64,000 nt of DNA from Trichomonas vaginalis G3. Lineage: Eukaryota; Parabasalia; Trichomonadida; Trichomonadidae. The position numbers were made by a program, and so were the translations under genes. The notes under the pieces were generated by a model. It was given only the letters and a program-made list of their open reading frames with translations, ran no database searches and was not told the origin of the DNA. Of this stretch, positions 51,941-63,299 are shown piece after piece; the first letter of the stretch is position 1, and each line of letters opens with the position of its first letter. Where the stretch lies: contig NC_067207.1 of assembly GCF_026262505.1 (NCBI RefSeq), positions 9,020,082 through 9,084,081 of the forward strand, read 5' to 3'.

Positions 51941-54900
51941 ATGCTGAGGGAACTCAGCAGCATTCCCGATTATGTGATTGATATCGTCACACGAAGCAAG
52001 CACATTATTACCGAGGAAGGTTTAGGTGAAGCAATTATTCTCCAAAACGCAGAATACTTTGAAACACCAAAAGCTTTGATTGAATATGAAACATTCGACA
52101 AAGAAATTGACCTTTCAAACACACCGTTCTATCCAAAGCATCAAAACTATAATGAGATCATCAATGAATACGTTCTTGAAGAACTGAATCTGATTGCAGA
52201 AAAAATCGATTCTAACAATTACAAAGAATTTTATAAATGCTGCGAAGATGCTCTTCCTAAGATAGGTGAAAATGAGCGTGCTTATGACATATTTGCATCA
52301 TTTATTGTACTATTTCACATCATTTCGAAGAGAATTAAAGTAGGAGGACCATCAAAATTCATTACATCACCCTTTTTATTCCAACCAACTATCATCGTTA
52401 GTAAATCAGGTGAAAATCCACTGTTTTATCAACAAATCAATACAATTCGCCATTATGTAATGGATTTACTTGCAGTTAATGGAGTTGATGATGTAAAGAC
52501 AATCATGGACAATCTTATGCAGAAGCCAGAAATCTTTGCAGAGTTTACAGAGAGATTAATCTCAATTCAGCTAGTTTTCAATCTCTCTAAGTTCAATTTC
52601 CAAGTTATCATACAAGCATTGATGTACTCAATGACTCAATTCCAATCTTATAAGAATCTTGATGAAAAAACAAGAAATGCAATTAATAACGCAAGAATGG
52701 CTATTCTTTTAGTTCTTAATAACTATTTACTACAACCAGAGCTTACACTTTTACTCTTCGATGATGATTACTTCATTGATTCTTTCTTTGATTTGATATA
52801 TGAATATCCATTGATAAAATTCGTCATTTCTCATCTCGGAAGGTACATAAAGTCAGATGTCACAGTCAAAAACAACAGACTTTTGAACAAAATCGTTGAT
52901 GTTACTTTGTATATTGCAAATAACATGCAAAAAGAAAAAGTTGCATGTATCGGATCATATTTATTCGGTCTTATTGGAGAAATACTTCCATTGTCCGAAG
53001 TTTACGTTCAAGTTTTCGTAAAATTAATTTCAGATATTATTGTTGGTCTAAACGGAATAGAAAACACTCCGATATCTCAGGACTTGATATTTAACATCAT
53101 TACACTTCTAAATAACTTAGAAGCCCACGCTTTATCCGCTCCAGAAGTAACTGCTTTACAGAACTCAATTTCCAGAGTTTTTGGAGACGAACCATCTCAA
53201 CATATCTTCTTGAAGCTCATCCAACTCATTGCTGGCAAACCTTTGGCGAATATTAATCCTCAATTCTTAGTTAAGAGACCAAAAGGCATAAAACTACTCA
53301 TAGCTGTATTCCTTAAGTCCAGTAACATCAAAATTGTCTTCGCTTTCGTTGCACAGTTGTTACAATTCGCTCCAGAAAATGCAGAACAAGCTCATTACGG
53401 CGAAGTCAATAGATATCTCATAGATCTCATCTTCCAATGGCGTCTCGAAGATGGCAACATGAAAGAAGTAGTTGCGAGCGCATTTTCTTTGTTAATGCTC
53501 ATTTCAACACAAATTTGCTCAGTTTCTGTTGTTAGACACTTCATTTCCCTTTTATGTCCAATAGAAGGTCGTTTCCTCCCATTCTACCACCCGATTACTC
53601 TCAAACTCCTTAATAATATGCTAATTGAGAGCAAAAGGAAGCCAACGGCAGTACTTCCACTTGCTGAGAACTGCAGTTTCGAGATTGACGGCCTCAACGG
53701 TGAAGATTTCTCCAAGGGATTCACTTTATCCATCTGGTTAATGATAAACAACAAAGATCCTCATTATAAATCTCAGTTGTTCATTTCAAGAGACAACGAT
53801 AATACAACGATAGGTATATATTTGGCCGGTGACCAAATTGTTGTCTTTGCAGAGAACCAAGGCGAACAATGGACAGGCCGTCCTGATGTTGTTTTACCAC
53901 AAAAGGAATGGTGTTTTGTTTCTGTTACTGCAACACCAGATCCATCAAGGCAACAGTTCACTTTCTACACGACAGTTAACAATGGCGAAGGAAAGATCAT
54001 CTATTTCCCTTTGGTCGTGCCAAAACAAGGACCATTAAAAGTGTCAATGATTGGCGGTTTGTCACGTGATTCATTACGTGTCAGAAATGTATCATTACTT
54101 GGTCCGATTGGACTGTTTCCATTACAGAAACCTGATGCAATGATCAGTATTTATGATGCAGGACCAGCAGGTGCAGTTCCTTCTCATTTGAAACCATTGT
54201 TCTACATGGTTCCAAGAGAAATTGAAAAAGGCGTGAGATTGGAAAATAGATTTAATGAAAAAGTGACAGTTTCTAATTCGAGTATTTCTTACACAAGAAT
54301 TTTCTCATTCACAGAGATATTAGTTAACAGAGTTGGCATTGACATATTGTTACCTATATTCGCACAATGGGATTTGACCTTCAAAACAGGCGAAGTTGTT
54401 CAATTTTTGGCAGAACAAACAATAGAATTACTTGAAAACGCATTGAGCTTATCAGATGAATCACAAACTAACTTCGCTGAAGCAGATGGTTTCAAGATCA
54501 TCTCAAATCTCATTATAAAGAATGACATAAATCACATCAACTACAGTTTGTACACAAAATTTGTGAATATTTTGGGAGTTTTGACATCAGAAACCGCTCA
54601 AAATTCATTGTTCCACGATATCTTAATGAACATTGAGATCTGGATCAATGCAACAGCAACAGATCACGTGAGAATCGTTAAGCATTGGGCCAGGAACATG
54701 TGTCCTTCGAAGAAATTCTCGACAATCATAGATTTCGAGTTTATTTTGGCAATTTTGAGAATTTATTATTGGTATGACACAGATCCATTGAATGCAATCA
54801 CTAGATATCCAAAGCGATGCAGAGGAGAGAAGCTCGCTGTCAGTGAATGCAGAAGATATTTGTTGGCAATCGCACATATGATTGCAAGACATAAATTCCA

Positions 54901-57900
54901 AGATTCTGATTTCAAATTGTTGATGTCATATATTTTGACGACAGGTGATTTACAACAGAACATTGATTTGTTGTATTTCCTTCGCGAACTTATTGATGAC
55001 ACACAACACAACATTCTTCAAAACTGTTCTGTTGATTTGATCAAGTTACTTCAGTATTTACTCAATTTGAAGAACGAAACTGTTGTTGTAAGTTTGATTG
55101 CAACAGTTATCGATGCACACAGAAGAAACTTGTTCAAAGACATGACAATTATTAATCATTTGGACATTATTCTTCACCAATTAACTTCCAATTTCGTTTC
55201 CAAATCAATGCTCCTTAAATTGGTCGAATTATGTAACTCAAATTGTCCTGAAATCTTTCCAATTTGTTCATGGATGGCTGTGAACATTGGAGCGAAAGCA
55301 ATTGGTTACATATTGGATAACATGAAGCCAAGCTACAATTTCGCAACAAGCACTAACTGGAACCAATGGTTTGTTGTCGCTTATTACAAGACTGAACCGG
55401 ATTTGAAGAGATCTTTGATGAGATTTTTGATTGATTCATGTGGAAACAATTTAGGACAATTAGTAAGTTGTTTTGAAGTTATCGGATTAAGTTTAGGAGA
55501 AAACAAAGATAACGCAATACATGATTTAGTATTAGAAGCAGGTAAATCTGTTCTTAATGGTTCAGAAGCTGTTGTTATCAATGAATACGTCAAAATCATG
55601 AAACATTTCGTTTTCTTCAGAGAAAATGAAGGAGAAACAACAAATCAAATGCTTCAAATTTTATTTGACAATTCTCCATTTGCCGAGAAAACACAAACAA
55701 CAACTAAATCAAGGAATAAACAAGGAACACCACCAAGAAACTTAAGGAATTCTCCAAAGAAGGATATGATCAGAAAAGCAAGACATTCTCTTCATCCAAG
55801 TACAATTGCTCAATTCACTGAAAACACTGAAAATTATTCTCCTTTGTTGGCTGAACAAGCTTTGGCAGCTTTCAATCCAATACAACAAGTCATTCCCTCG
55901 ATGTCTACATTCAAGAACAGAAGAGTTTCAATGCTGAACATTGGAAAGAGGAAATTCCAATACGAAAGCCATATTGAACCAGATAAAAAAGTCATTAATT
56001 TGATGCCAAACGATTTGGATAAGAAAGTTGCGCATATCGCTGAAAGAGAATTCACTTATTCATTCGGATTAAGGTATTCTAAATCAGGAAATTGGCTGGA
56101 TTATGATTTAGCTGACCAATTCATTGATATCTACACGAAAATACCTGATCCAGAACATGCAACTCTTGCAATGACGATTTGCGCTTATCTCATTCGTTAC
56201 AACAATCCAAAGATCGAGAAACTCCTCAAGATATTGCCAAGTAATGATAGTTTGTATAGTAATGGAATGAATTACATTTCTCACTATGCAAATCAAAGTG
56301 GAGTTTCAAGTCCTGTACAGTCTATTTCAAGTAACTATCATCAGTTGGCTTTCGAGTTCAGTCAGAATGTTCCTAAAGCTCTTTCAAGCAAAGACATGAA
56401 AGCAAGTTCATTGAGACTGATGAAATATGTTTTGAAGTCTCAAACAGAAAATTCACAGAGAGCATTCCAGATTTTCTCGATGATTACTGATCAAATTGTC
56501 ATCGCTTGCAGCAACTCTGTGAACATGATGAGCGACCAAGTCTCAGAAGGCATAGAGAACGCAAGCAAATTGTGGACAAGATGCTGGCAAAGCATGACAA
56601 TTGATAACGCGCCATGGTGCAAATCATTGCCTAAATCGAGAATTGGAGAAATCCACTTCAAGAGAGATAACACGTTAGGACCAAATTATTGTCCAACAAT
56701 GATGAGAAGGAACTACAACTTCGATAACCACATGTCTGCTTCTTTGTTGAGAGATACAGGATCAACACAAAACGCTGAGAAAGCTTTGGAAGATTACAAA
56801 GCTAAATTACAAGAAGAATACAAACAAAATGCTCCTGTTCAGTTATTCGAAGTTGAAGAAACAGACATCGAACATCCTTCATCAACAGAGTCTCCTTCCA
56901 AGCCACAGAACAAGAACTACAGTGGAAACGAGTGCATCATTGAGTTGCCATGCGAAATCATTAAAAACAATGGCGTTAAAAAGGCAATTTTCGCTTTATT
57001 GGCTGATGCTTTGATTTTAACTTACGAAACAGGCAAAATCAGGTCAATAAATCCACATAAAATCACTGCTTTGTTTGAGAGAACTCGTTTCCATCATCCA
57101 ACAGCCATTGAGATCTTTTTGACAACAGGACAAACTGTTTTCATCAATTTCCCGAATATCAAATCATTGACTGTTTTGAAGCACTTCAAATCCCTTCAAA
57201 TGCCACAATTGAAGATGTGCCAAACAGTTGAGTTCAAGCCATTCTTCGAGCAGATCTCTAAGACAGATTTGTGGGTAAAGAGGAAGATCAGCAACTTCGA
57301 TTACTTGATGCATTTGAACATGTCAAGTGGAAGAACATTTAATGATGTCAGCCAATATCCAATCATTCCATGGATTTTGAGCGATTACACATCAGAAAAC
57401 TTGAACTTAAATGATCCAATGGTATATAGAGATCTTTCTAAACCAGTTGGAGCATTGAATGACGAGAGATTCGAAACACTTGCTGAGAAATACAACAGTT
57501 TCGCAAGTGTCGGAATGACTCCTTATCTGTTTTCAAGTGGTTATTCATGTCCACTTTCAATTTATCTTTGGCTGATGAGAATGGAACCTTTCGCAACTCT
57601 CCACATTGAGATACAAAGTGGAAGATTCGACCACGCTGCAAGATTGTTCTCTTCTGTTTCCGCTGCTTGGAAACTCTCAACAACTCATCAAAATGATTTC
57701 AGAGAGTTAATTCCTGAGTTTTTCACTCAAGCCGACTTTTTGATGAATAAAAACGGTTTTGATTTAGGAAAATTCAGTGGAGAACAAGTAAATGATGTAC
57801 AATTACCTCCATGGGCACCAACACCTTATGATTTCGTTTATTTGAACAGAAAAGCTCTTGAATCAGAATACGTTTCGCAGAACTTGCACAAATGGATTGA

Positions 57901-59212
57901 TTTGGTTTGGGGAAGCAAACAAACAGGAAAAGAAGCCCTCAAAGCAAAGAATATCTATGTATCTCAGATGTATCCCGATATCTGGAAGCAAGTTAACATG
58001 AACGATCCACAAATAAGAGCTAAAACAGAAGCAATTCTGTGCCATGTTGGACAAGTTCCACAAAAATTGTTTGATAACGATCATCCACAAAGAAACATGG
58101 AAATCGTGAAGAAATCCGTGATTGACAAAGTGATTTCAACAGATTTACGTGCTAAATCACTTCTTTTGTCTCAATCCAAACTCGTTGGAGAGAACAAGAT
58201 CAGAGTTTCATCAATTGACGAAACAGGAATCATTGTTTCTTCAATTTATGATACACAAGTATTGAACAAACTCTCTAAAATCACTCAGAACAAGACAAGA
58301 TCAAGAAGTGATTCAAACAGAGTTTCAAACGTATCGCCAACAAAGGCAAGAAGAAGGAAATCAACAGATAATCCATTGACAAGTTTGTCAAATGTCGGAA
58401 TCGAAGTTTCTACAAATGATTTCTCGATGTCCACACATTCTGTTAAATCATTCTCCAATGTTATCCCGATGTCCGCACAAAAGATCATTTGCCAAATGCC
58501 GGATGGTTCTTTGTTCATCTCCAAAGTCAACGCAAATGAAGTCTTTAAGATCGCAAACAACTCAAATACAATTAATTTGGCGATCAGACAAAGATCTTCA
58601 ATTACTGCAATGGCTTCTGATGAAGGCTGTTTGTTAACAGCAAATGGAGATTCAGTGATAACTATCTATACAAAAGGAGAAGGATCAGAAGGAATGTTCA
58701 CTATTCCAAGCTATTCTTCAACCATCAAATGTGCAGCGGTTTCTGTAAGATATCACATGTGCGTTTGTGGAACAAGAGATGGAAATATCTTGTTCTGCTC
58801 ACTCAACAACAGATCTATCACAAGAATTGTTTCATTGGGTGAGAGAAGAGCCAGCTCCATATTAATCACAAAAGGCCGGGGATTCGTTGTTATCCATTCG
58901 ACTGATTTGTCTTGCGGATCGTTGAAACATTATTTGTCTTTGTATTCCGTTTCTGGTGATTTGATTCGCGAAAAGGAACTTCATTCAGGCGTACAGGCTT
59001 GGAGCACAGAAGTCGATGAGAAAGGATTTGACTACATAACTCTTGCTGATGAACTCGGAGACATCTTTTTGTTCGAAGCATTTTATCTCGATGTTTACAA
59101 TCCTTTGTTATCGATTTTGGATGACTCTATCATTGAAATCAAGTATATGCAAAGTGAGAACATCGTTCTCGCTGTTACTTCATTAGGAAAGGTTGTTTTT
59201 ATTCCAGTTTAA
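51941..59212 (+). CDS. BEACH domain protein with PH, concanavalin-like and WD40 parts, 2423 aa
   Basis: This belongs to the neurobeachin/LYST-type family of large scaffold proteins acting in membrane traffic and lysosome or granule size. About residues 1-570 are armadillo/HEAT-like helices. A concanavalin-like domain lies at about 577-750 (GFTLSIWLMINN, EWCFVSVTA). A helical region is followed by a basic Ser/Thr-rich linker at about 1250-1290. A PH-BEACH domain lies at about 1655-1760, the BEACH domain at about 1776-2050 (WVKRKISNFDYLMHLNMSSG, then MTPYLFSSGYSCPLSIYLWL), and WD40-type repeats run from about 2170 to the end. Intact, no introns. ATG at 51941 is the first in frame. Confidence 0.96.
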   Translation: MLRELSSIPDYVIDIVTRSKHIITEEGLGEAIILQNAEYFETPKALIEYETFDKEIDLSNTPFYPKHQNYNEIINEYVLEELNLIAEKIDSNNYKEFYKCCEDALPKIGENERAYDIFASFIVLFHIISKRIKVGGPSKFITSPFLFQPTIIVSKSGENPLFYQQINTIRHYVMDLLAVNGVDDVKTIMDNLMQKPEIFAEFTERLISIQLVFNLSKFNFQVIIQALMYSMTQFQSYKNLDEKTRNAINNARMAILLVLNNYLLQPELTLLLFDDDYFIDSFFDLIYEYPLIKFVISHLGRYIKSDVTVKNNRLLNKIVDVTLYIANNMQKEKVACIGSYLFGLIGEILPLSEVYVQVFVKLISDIIVGLNGIENTPISQDLIFNIITLLNNLEAHALSAPEVTALQNSISRVFGDEPSQHIFLKLIQLIAGKPLANINPQFLVKRPKGIKLLIAVFLKSSNIKIVFAFVAQLLQFAPENAEQAHYGEVNRYLIDLIFQWRLEDGNMKEVVASAFSLLMLISTQICSVSVVRHFISLLCPIEGRFLPFYHPITLKLLNNMLIESKRKPTAVLPLAENCSFEIDGLNGEDFSKGFTLSIWLMINNKDPHYKSQLFISRDNDNTTIGIYLAGDQIVVFAENQGEQWTGRPDVVLPQKEWCFVSVTATPDPSRQQFTFYTTVNNGEGKIIYFPLVVPKQGPLKVSMIGGLSRDSLRVRNVSLLGPIGLFPLQKPDAMISIYDAGPAGAVPSHLKPLFYMVPREIEKGVRLENRFNEKVTVSNSSISYTRIFSFTEILVNRVGIDILLPIFAQWDLTFKTGEVVQFLAEQTIELLENALSLSDESQTNFAEADGFKIISNLIIKNDINHINYSLYTKFVNILGVLTSETAQNSLFHDILMNIEIWINATATDHVRIVKHWARNMCPSKKFSTIIDFEFILAILRIYYWYDTDPLNAITRYPKRCRGEKLAVSECRRYLLAIAHMIARHKFQDSDFKLLMSYILTTGDLQQNIDLLYFLRELIDDTQHNILQNCSVDLIKLLQYLLNLKNETVVVSLIATVIDAHRRNLFKDMTIINHLDIILHQLTSNFVSKSMLLKLVELCNSNCPEIFPICSWMAVNIGAKAIGYILDNMKPSYNFATSTNWNQWFVVAYYKTEPDLKRSLMRFLIDSCGNNLGQLVSCFEVIGLSLGENKDNAIHDLVLEAGKSVLNGSEAVVINEYVKIMKHFVFFRENEGETTNQMLQILFDNSPFAEKTQTTTKSRNKQGTPPRNLRNSPKKDMIRKARHSLHPSTIAQFTENTENYSPLLAEQALAAFNPIQQVIPSMSTFKNRRVSMLNIGKRKFQYESHIEPDKKVINLMPNDLDKKVAHIAEREFTYSFGLRYSKSGNWLDYDLADQFIDIYTKIPDPEHATLAMTICAYLIRYNNPKIEKLLKILPSNDSLYSNGMNYISHYANQSGVSSPVQSISSNYHQLAFEFSQNVPKALSSKDMKASSLRLMKYVLKSQTENSQRAFQIFSMITDQIVIACSNSVNMMSDQVSEGIENASKLWTRCWQSMTIDNAPWCKSLPKSRIGEIHFKRDNTLGPNYCPTMMRRNYNFDNHMSASLLRDTGSTQNAEKALEDYKAKLQEEYKQNAPVQLFEVEETDIEHPSSTESPSKPQNKNYSGNECIIELPCEIIKNNGVKKAIFALLADALILTYETGKIRSINPHKITALFERTRFHHPTAIEIFLTTGQTVFINFPNIKSLTVLKHFKSLQMPQLKMCQTVEFKPFFEQISKTDLWVKRKISNFDYLMHLNMSSGRTFNDVSQYPIIPWILSDYTSENLNLNDPMVYRDLSKPVGALNDERFETLAEKYNSFASVGMTPYLFSSGYSCPLSIYLWLMRMEPFATLHIEIQSGRFDHAARLFSSVSAAWKLSTTHQNDFRELIPEFFTQADFLMNKNGFDLGKFSGEQVNDVQLPPWAPTPYDFVYLNRKALESEYVSQNLHKWIDLVWGSKQTGKEALKAKNIYVSQMYPDIWKQVNMNDPQIRAKTEAILCHVGQVPQKLFDNDHPQRNMEIVKKSVIDKVISTDLRAKSLLLSQSKLVGENKIRVSSIDETGIIVSSIYDTQVLNKLSKITQNKTRSRSDSNRVSNVSPTKARRRKSTDNPLTSLSNVGIEVSTNDFSMSTHSVKSFSNVIPMSAQKIICQMPDGSLFISKVNANEVFKIANNSNTINLAIRQRSSITAMASDEGCLLTANGDSVITIYTKGEGSEGMFTIPSYSSTIKCAAVSVRYHMCVCGTRDGNILFCSLNNRSITRIVSLGERRASSILITKGRGFVVIHSTDLSCGSLKHYLSLYSVSGDLIREKELHSGVQAWSTEVDEKGFDYITLADELGDIFLFEAFYLDVYNPLLSILDDSIIEIKYMQSENIVLAVTSLGKVVFIPV

Positions 59213-59481
59213 CTCTTCTTAATTTTATTTGTATTAAATTTTTCATAAAAATATTTCCTTATATTTATCGTTCGTTAATATTTTTAAGTTTACTGATCTA
59301 ACACAACATTATGAAATATAAATAAGAAATTTGATCGAATTGAAATCGAAGTCGGAAACCAGATTAACTCAATTGCGTCTATGCAATGTGTACACTGCTT
59401 ATTTCATACCGAAATTAGGATTAGATAGCAAATTCGTCTGAAATAACGTACAAAATTATAAAAATTTGATAAAAAATCAAT

Positions 59482-60762
59482 ATGTCGGGTTTTATAGCGG
59501 AATTACAGAAACAGATCAAATCAAAAGGCAATACAGAAGCTTTCGAAGAATTAATTGCAGATTCCATTGAAGAATGCTGCAAAGAAATGTCTTTTTACAA
59601 ATTGCCAATCGAAAATTTAGCAAACATCATCGAAAAGTGCAAACCAATGCCTACTGAGCTAGCATACGAAATTATTGGTAAAATTGCATTACAACACGGA
59701 AATAAAGCTTGTACAGTTTTGAGAGGATTGAAAGTCGATGAATCTGCAAGTTTGAATGATATTTGCAATGTAATAGGCGCAATAACTGGCTCTCAGATAT
59801 GCAAATTACTTTCTGATCAATCAAAAGTCGGAACATCTTCAAATTTTGGCTGGCAACTAGAAATACAAACTCGTGATCAGGAAATTCAAAGACTTATAGC
59901 AAAGTTATCAAATGCTCCTAAAAAGGAAGATATGGATAGAAAAGATGCCGAAATTCGCAAATTACAAGAACAACTCAAATCAATTCCAAAGAAAGAGGAT
60001 TTACTTGAAAGAGAAAAAGAGTACTCAAAAGTTTGTGCACAATTGGCAAATTGTCCAAAGAAAGAAGATTTAGAAAGAAGAGACGCTGAAATAGCCAGTT
60101 TAAGAACAAAACTTGCTAATGCTGAATCACAGTTATCCAAACTCAAAACTGTACATAAAGAAAAAGAGTTAAATGATCAATTAAATCAAGAACTTGATAC
60201 ATTTACAATCGAAGTGGATGATGACGCAACACAACTGAAGAGACCAATGGCTATGTTACAATTTTCCGATCCAGATCAATGCATTGCTCATTTCGAGAAA
60301 AGATTTGACAAATTAGATGCTAAAAAGACAGGATCTATTGATTCAAAGGTATTCCACGTTTTATATTGCGAAATAGAAGATAAGAATGTTTCAATGGAAG
60401 AATCTGATGCCGTTTTCAATGGAATGACTCAAGGATTATCTTCTGCAATTCCAAAATCTAAATTTATTGGATTTGTTAAGGCAATCATTAATAATGATAA
60501 CAAAGAAGTTTATCAACACGTTTTTACAGCTTTCGATGAAGATCATTGCAGAAGTCTTGATATGGGACAATTTATGAAATGTTCTAGAATATTTGAATGG
60601 GGATTCTCAACGTCTACTGTACAAAACTTCGTTGGCCACTTTACAGGCAAAAAAGACGGAGTTATTTCTCTTGATCTTTTCATGCAGATGATTTATGGAC
60701 AAGATCCAGGACACTGGGAAGAACCAAAGCAAGGAAAGTCCAAAGCATGCTTATTAGTCTAA
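59482..60762 (+). CDS. EF-hand protein with coiled coil and CaaX-like tail, 426 aa
   Basis: Residues 1-125 form a helical Cys-containing domain (IEECCKEMSFYKLPIENL). About 130-250 is a coiled coil holding three copies of an approximately 27-residue unit built on PKKED-RxAEI. About 268-410 holds EF-hands: a canonical-looking loop DKLDAKKTGSID, then DEDHCRSLDMGQF and KKDGVISLDLF, of which the later ones are less regular. The last four residues, CLLV, fit a CaaX prenylation box. Together this suggests a calcium-responsive protein anchored to membranes by a lipid. The role is inferred; the domain calls are by motif. Confidence 0.75.
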   Translation: MSGFIAELQKQIKSKGNTEAFEELIADSIEECCKEMSFYKLPIENLANIIEKCKPMPTELAYEIIGKIALQHGNKACTVLRGLKVDESASLNDICNVIGAITGSQICKLLSDQSKVGTSSNFGWQLEIQTRDQEIQRLIAKLSNAPKKEDMDRKDAEIRKLQEQLKSIPKKEDLLEREKEYSKVCAQLANCPKKEDLERRDAEIASLRTKLANAESQLSKLKTVHKEKELNDQLNQELDTFTIEVDDDATQLKRPMAMLQFSDPDQCIAHFEKRFDKLDAKKTGSIDSKVFHVLYCEIEDKNVSMEESDAVFNGMTQGLSSAIPKSKFIGFVKAIINNDNKEVYQHVFTAFDEDHCRSLDMGQFMKCSRIFEWGFSTSTVQNFVGHFTGKKDGVISLDLFMQMIYGQDPGHWEEPKQGKSKACLLV

Positions 60763-61222
60763 CTTTGGAAGATAATTCTTTATTATCTCTTATTATTTTA
60801 TAAATTATGTTTGAAACATAATCATTATACCATGAATAAATATAACTTTTATTGTTTGCTTTTGATTTTTATCCAATTAGAAGTCATAATTTTTTCTATG
60901 AACTTTCTATTGATATACTAACGATTAAAACCCCATCCTAGAGGAATCTATTCATTTTCTGCTATATTGCTGCATAAATAAGTATTCAAATTATGATATT
61001 AAAAATGATATGATATGATACATTGGAGAACATTATCATTCCTATTTTCAGTTCTCAAGAATCATGGTCTACATCTTTTTGTCTGGATTGCAATATTTTC
61101 TTCTGAATTTATTTATATTTTGGTATATCAGATAATTGTCTATGTAAAAATTAATAAGCATCAATAGTATTGTTATATTGTTGATCCTTTGTTGCATTTT
61201 ATTTCACCCATTTTTTTCAGAA
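60763..61222. other. AT-rich spacer
   Basis: This holds no gene. Just before the next ATG is TTTCACCCATTTTTTTCAG, which is initiator-like. Confidence 0.5.
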
Positions 61223-63001
61223 ATGTTGCTCTCGCTTCTTTTTTGCATCACGACGATCTTTCTAGGATCGCTCACTGCAATGATGCTTAAACTAAAGATT
61301 CAAGAGCTATTTACACTCCTATCTTTTGGCTGGTTAATTGGATTTTTCATTCAATCAATTTTTCTTTTTATAATAACAATAGTTGTTCCACTCAACATAT
61401 TCACATCATTATTAATATTCTGTGGGGAATCATACTTAATATATTATATTATACAGAAACGCTTAAATTTACCAAAAGCATTAGCATTTAACTTCTCACT
61501 CCCTCAGCGCAATCAAAATCCATATTTTGATATCATGCTTATATTCATTACATTAATTATGACACGACATTATCTTGCTTCGTTTGTTTTTTATCCAAAT
61601 ACTGTTCCATCTTTACCTTCTACACTCATGGATGAAGAAATCTCTGTGATAAATTCAATATTACACGGCTGTAATCACATAAGATTCAGTATTTTCCTCA
61701 AAGATCCACAGTTAATCAATGCAAAATATTCTGGATCAGCTTTTCCAATGTTATTCACAGCATTCTTAATGTCATTAGATGTAGATTACGATGTAGCAAC
61801 CTGCTTGCTATCTTACATCAATATTCTCGCAACAGCAATATTATTAAATCAATTTATGCAATTTAGCACTCACGCACCAGTTCTTGGATGCTTATTATTC
61901 TTTTTCAATAGTGGAATTGCAATCATCAGACCGATATTATTCAAATATCCAGCAAATTCAGATTATATCACAAATGTTGGTCGCGAAGTCCCACTTCCAT
62001 GGTATCAAACACTATTTTACTTCATGACCTACTCAAAAGATGCCATGTTTTCGATTCCAATCGCGTTATTAGTGTTAGATATCACAACAAACAGAAGAAA
62101 AGAGCATCCTTATCGATACTACTTGGCCGGACTGATGTCAGCGTTCGTTCCAAACCCCGCAGTTTCGATAACTCTTTTCATTATCAATTCAGCCTTTGCA
62201 GATAACTTCAAGAAAGTAATGCCGTTCGCCGGCTTACTCGCCATCAAGTTGATTGGTGTTCCTATTAAGTCTTTCCCGATCTGGAGAGAGCAGCAAATGC
62301 AAGGCCATTTTTGCTCTCAAATTACTTCACTTTTTGAGGACTATGGTTTACTTTCTATCGTCTTCATCTTCTCACTTTTACATTATACTAGCTTATCTTT
62401 GATACATAGAGACTTTACATTTGCTGCTGCATGGGTTTATACCTTTTTCATAAGAGTTGGAAACGATGTGACGAATAATGTCTTGGCACAGCAAGCTTGT
62501 ATACTTCCTTTGCTTTGTGGAATACTTTCTGACTGGTATCACTCTGTTACCAATTCTTATTACACATCAATTTTGAGAAAATCTTTATTCAAAATTTATA
62601 TTGTTTCTTTCATCCTCGGTGGCATAATATGTGGTATCAGAATATCAAGTTGCCACATAGATGCCTATGATTTGTACTCCCTTGACGCTTCAAAATGGAT
62701 TAGAACTCAATTATCCGCTCATGAACTTGTTTTAACAGAACCAAACATGTTTAACCCAGTATCATTGGCTGGAAGACAGATTATATGCGGAAATTATACC
62801 AGTGTCTGGAAGAGAGGCGGAAATATCACAAATGTCGTTCCAATTTTGAGAGAAGCAGAATCTGGTGGTTGGATATCGCTCGCAGAGAAACTTAAAGTGC
62901 ATTGGGTTGTTATTCCTTCAACAACAAAATATTCTACAGAAGGATTAGAAGTTTTCTCTGAAAATTCACATTGGAGACTGTTGTTGAACAAATACTCTTA
63001 A
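61223..63001 (+). CDS. Multi-pass membrane protein, GT-C-like, 592 aa
   Basis: I choose the ATG at 61223 (MLLSLLFCITTIFLG), as no ATG lies upstream in frame. There are about ten hydrophobic segments through residue 480, then a soluble C-terminal part (SKWIRTQLSAHELVL, LAGRQIICG). An acidic loop early on (STLMDEEISVINSI) and the C-terminal pattern resemble GT-C type glycosyltransferases that use lipid-linked sugars, or related uncharacterised eukaryotic membrane proteins. The assignment is weak; the membrane topology is clear. Confidence 0.6.
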   Translation: MLLSLLFCITTIFLGSLTAMMLKLKIQELFTLLSFGWLIGFFIQSIFLFIITIVVPLNIFTSLLIFCGESYLIYYIIQKRLNLPKALAFNFSLPQRNQNPYFDIMLIFITLIMTRHYLASFVFYPNTVPSLPSTLMDEEISVINSILHGCNHIRFSIFLKDPQLINAKYSGSAFPMLFTAFLMSLDVDYDVATCLLSYINILATAILLNQFMQFSTHAPVLGCLLFFFNSGIAIIRPILFKYPANSDYITNVGREVPLPWYQTLFYFMTYSKDAMFSIPIALLVLDITTNRRKEHPYRYYLAGLMSAFVPNPAVSITLFIINSAFADNFKKVMPFAGLLAIKLIGVPIKSFPIWREQQMQGHFCSQITSLFEDYGLLSIVFIFSLLHYTSLSLIHRDFTFAAAWVYTFFIRVGNDVTNNVLAQQACILPLLCGILSDWYHSVTNSYYTSILRKSLFKIYIVSFILGGIICGIRISSCHIDAYDLYSLDASKWIRTQLSAHELVLTEPNMFNPVSLAGRQIICGNYTSVWKRGGNITNVVPILREAESGGWISLAEKLKVHWVVIPSTTKYSTEGLEVFSENSHWRLLLNKYS

Positions 63002-63299
63002 GCTTTTATAGCTTAATCATCCATTATTCTCTCGGATTTCAGATTATTTTTTTGATATTATTTTATATTCATTAATTTTTTATGTTAATATACTAAAATA
63101 TGAGGTTTATTAAAATATTATGAATTATAAGAACTATTTGGCTCCTCAAAATTTCATTAATAAAAATGAAAAAATAATCATTTCTAGCTAATCAAATTAT
63201 TTACACAATTCAAACTGTTTTAAAAACTCAAAATAATCAGAATTAAGGAATGAAAGAATATTAAATAAAATACCAAATTAAACGACTTTATTTATTTCT

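Noticed and set aside
57438-57683. Small antisense frames within the BEACH gene
   Set aside because: Long open frames on the other strand are expected by chance over a 7.3-kb gene, and none has a recognisable pattern.
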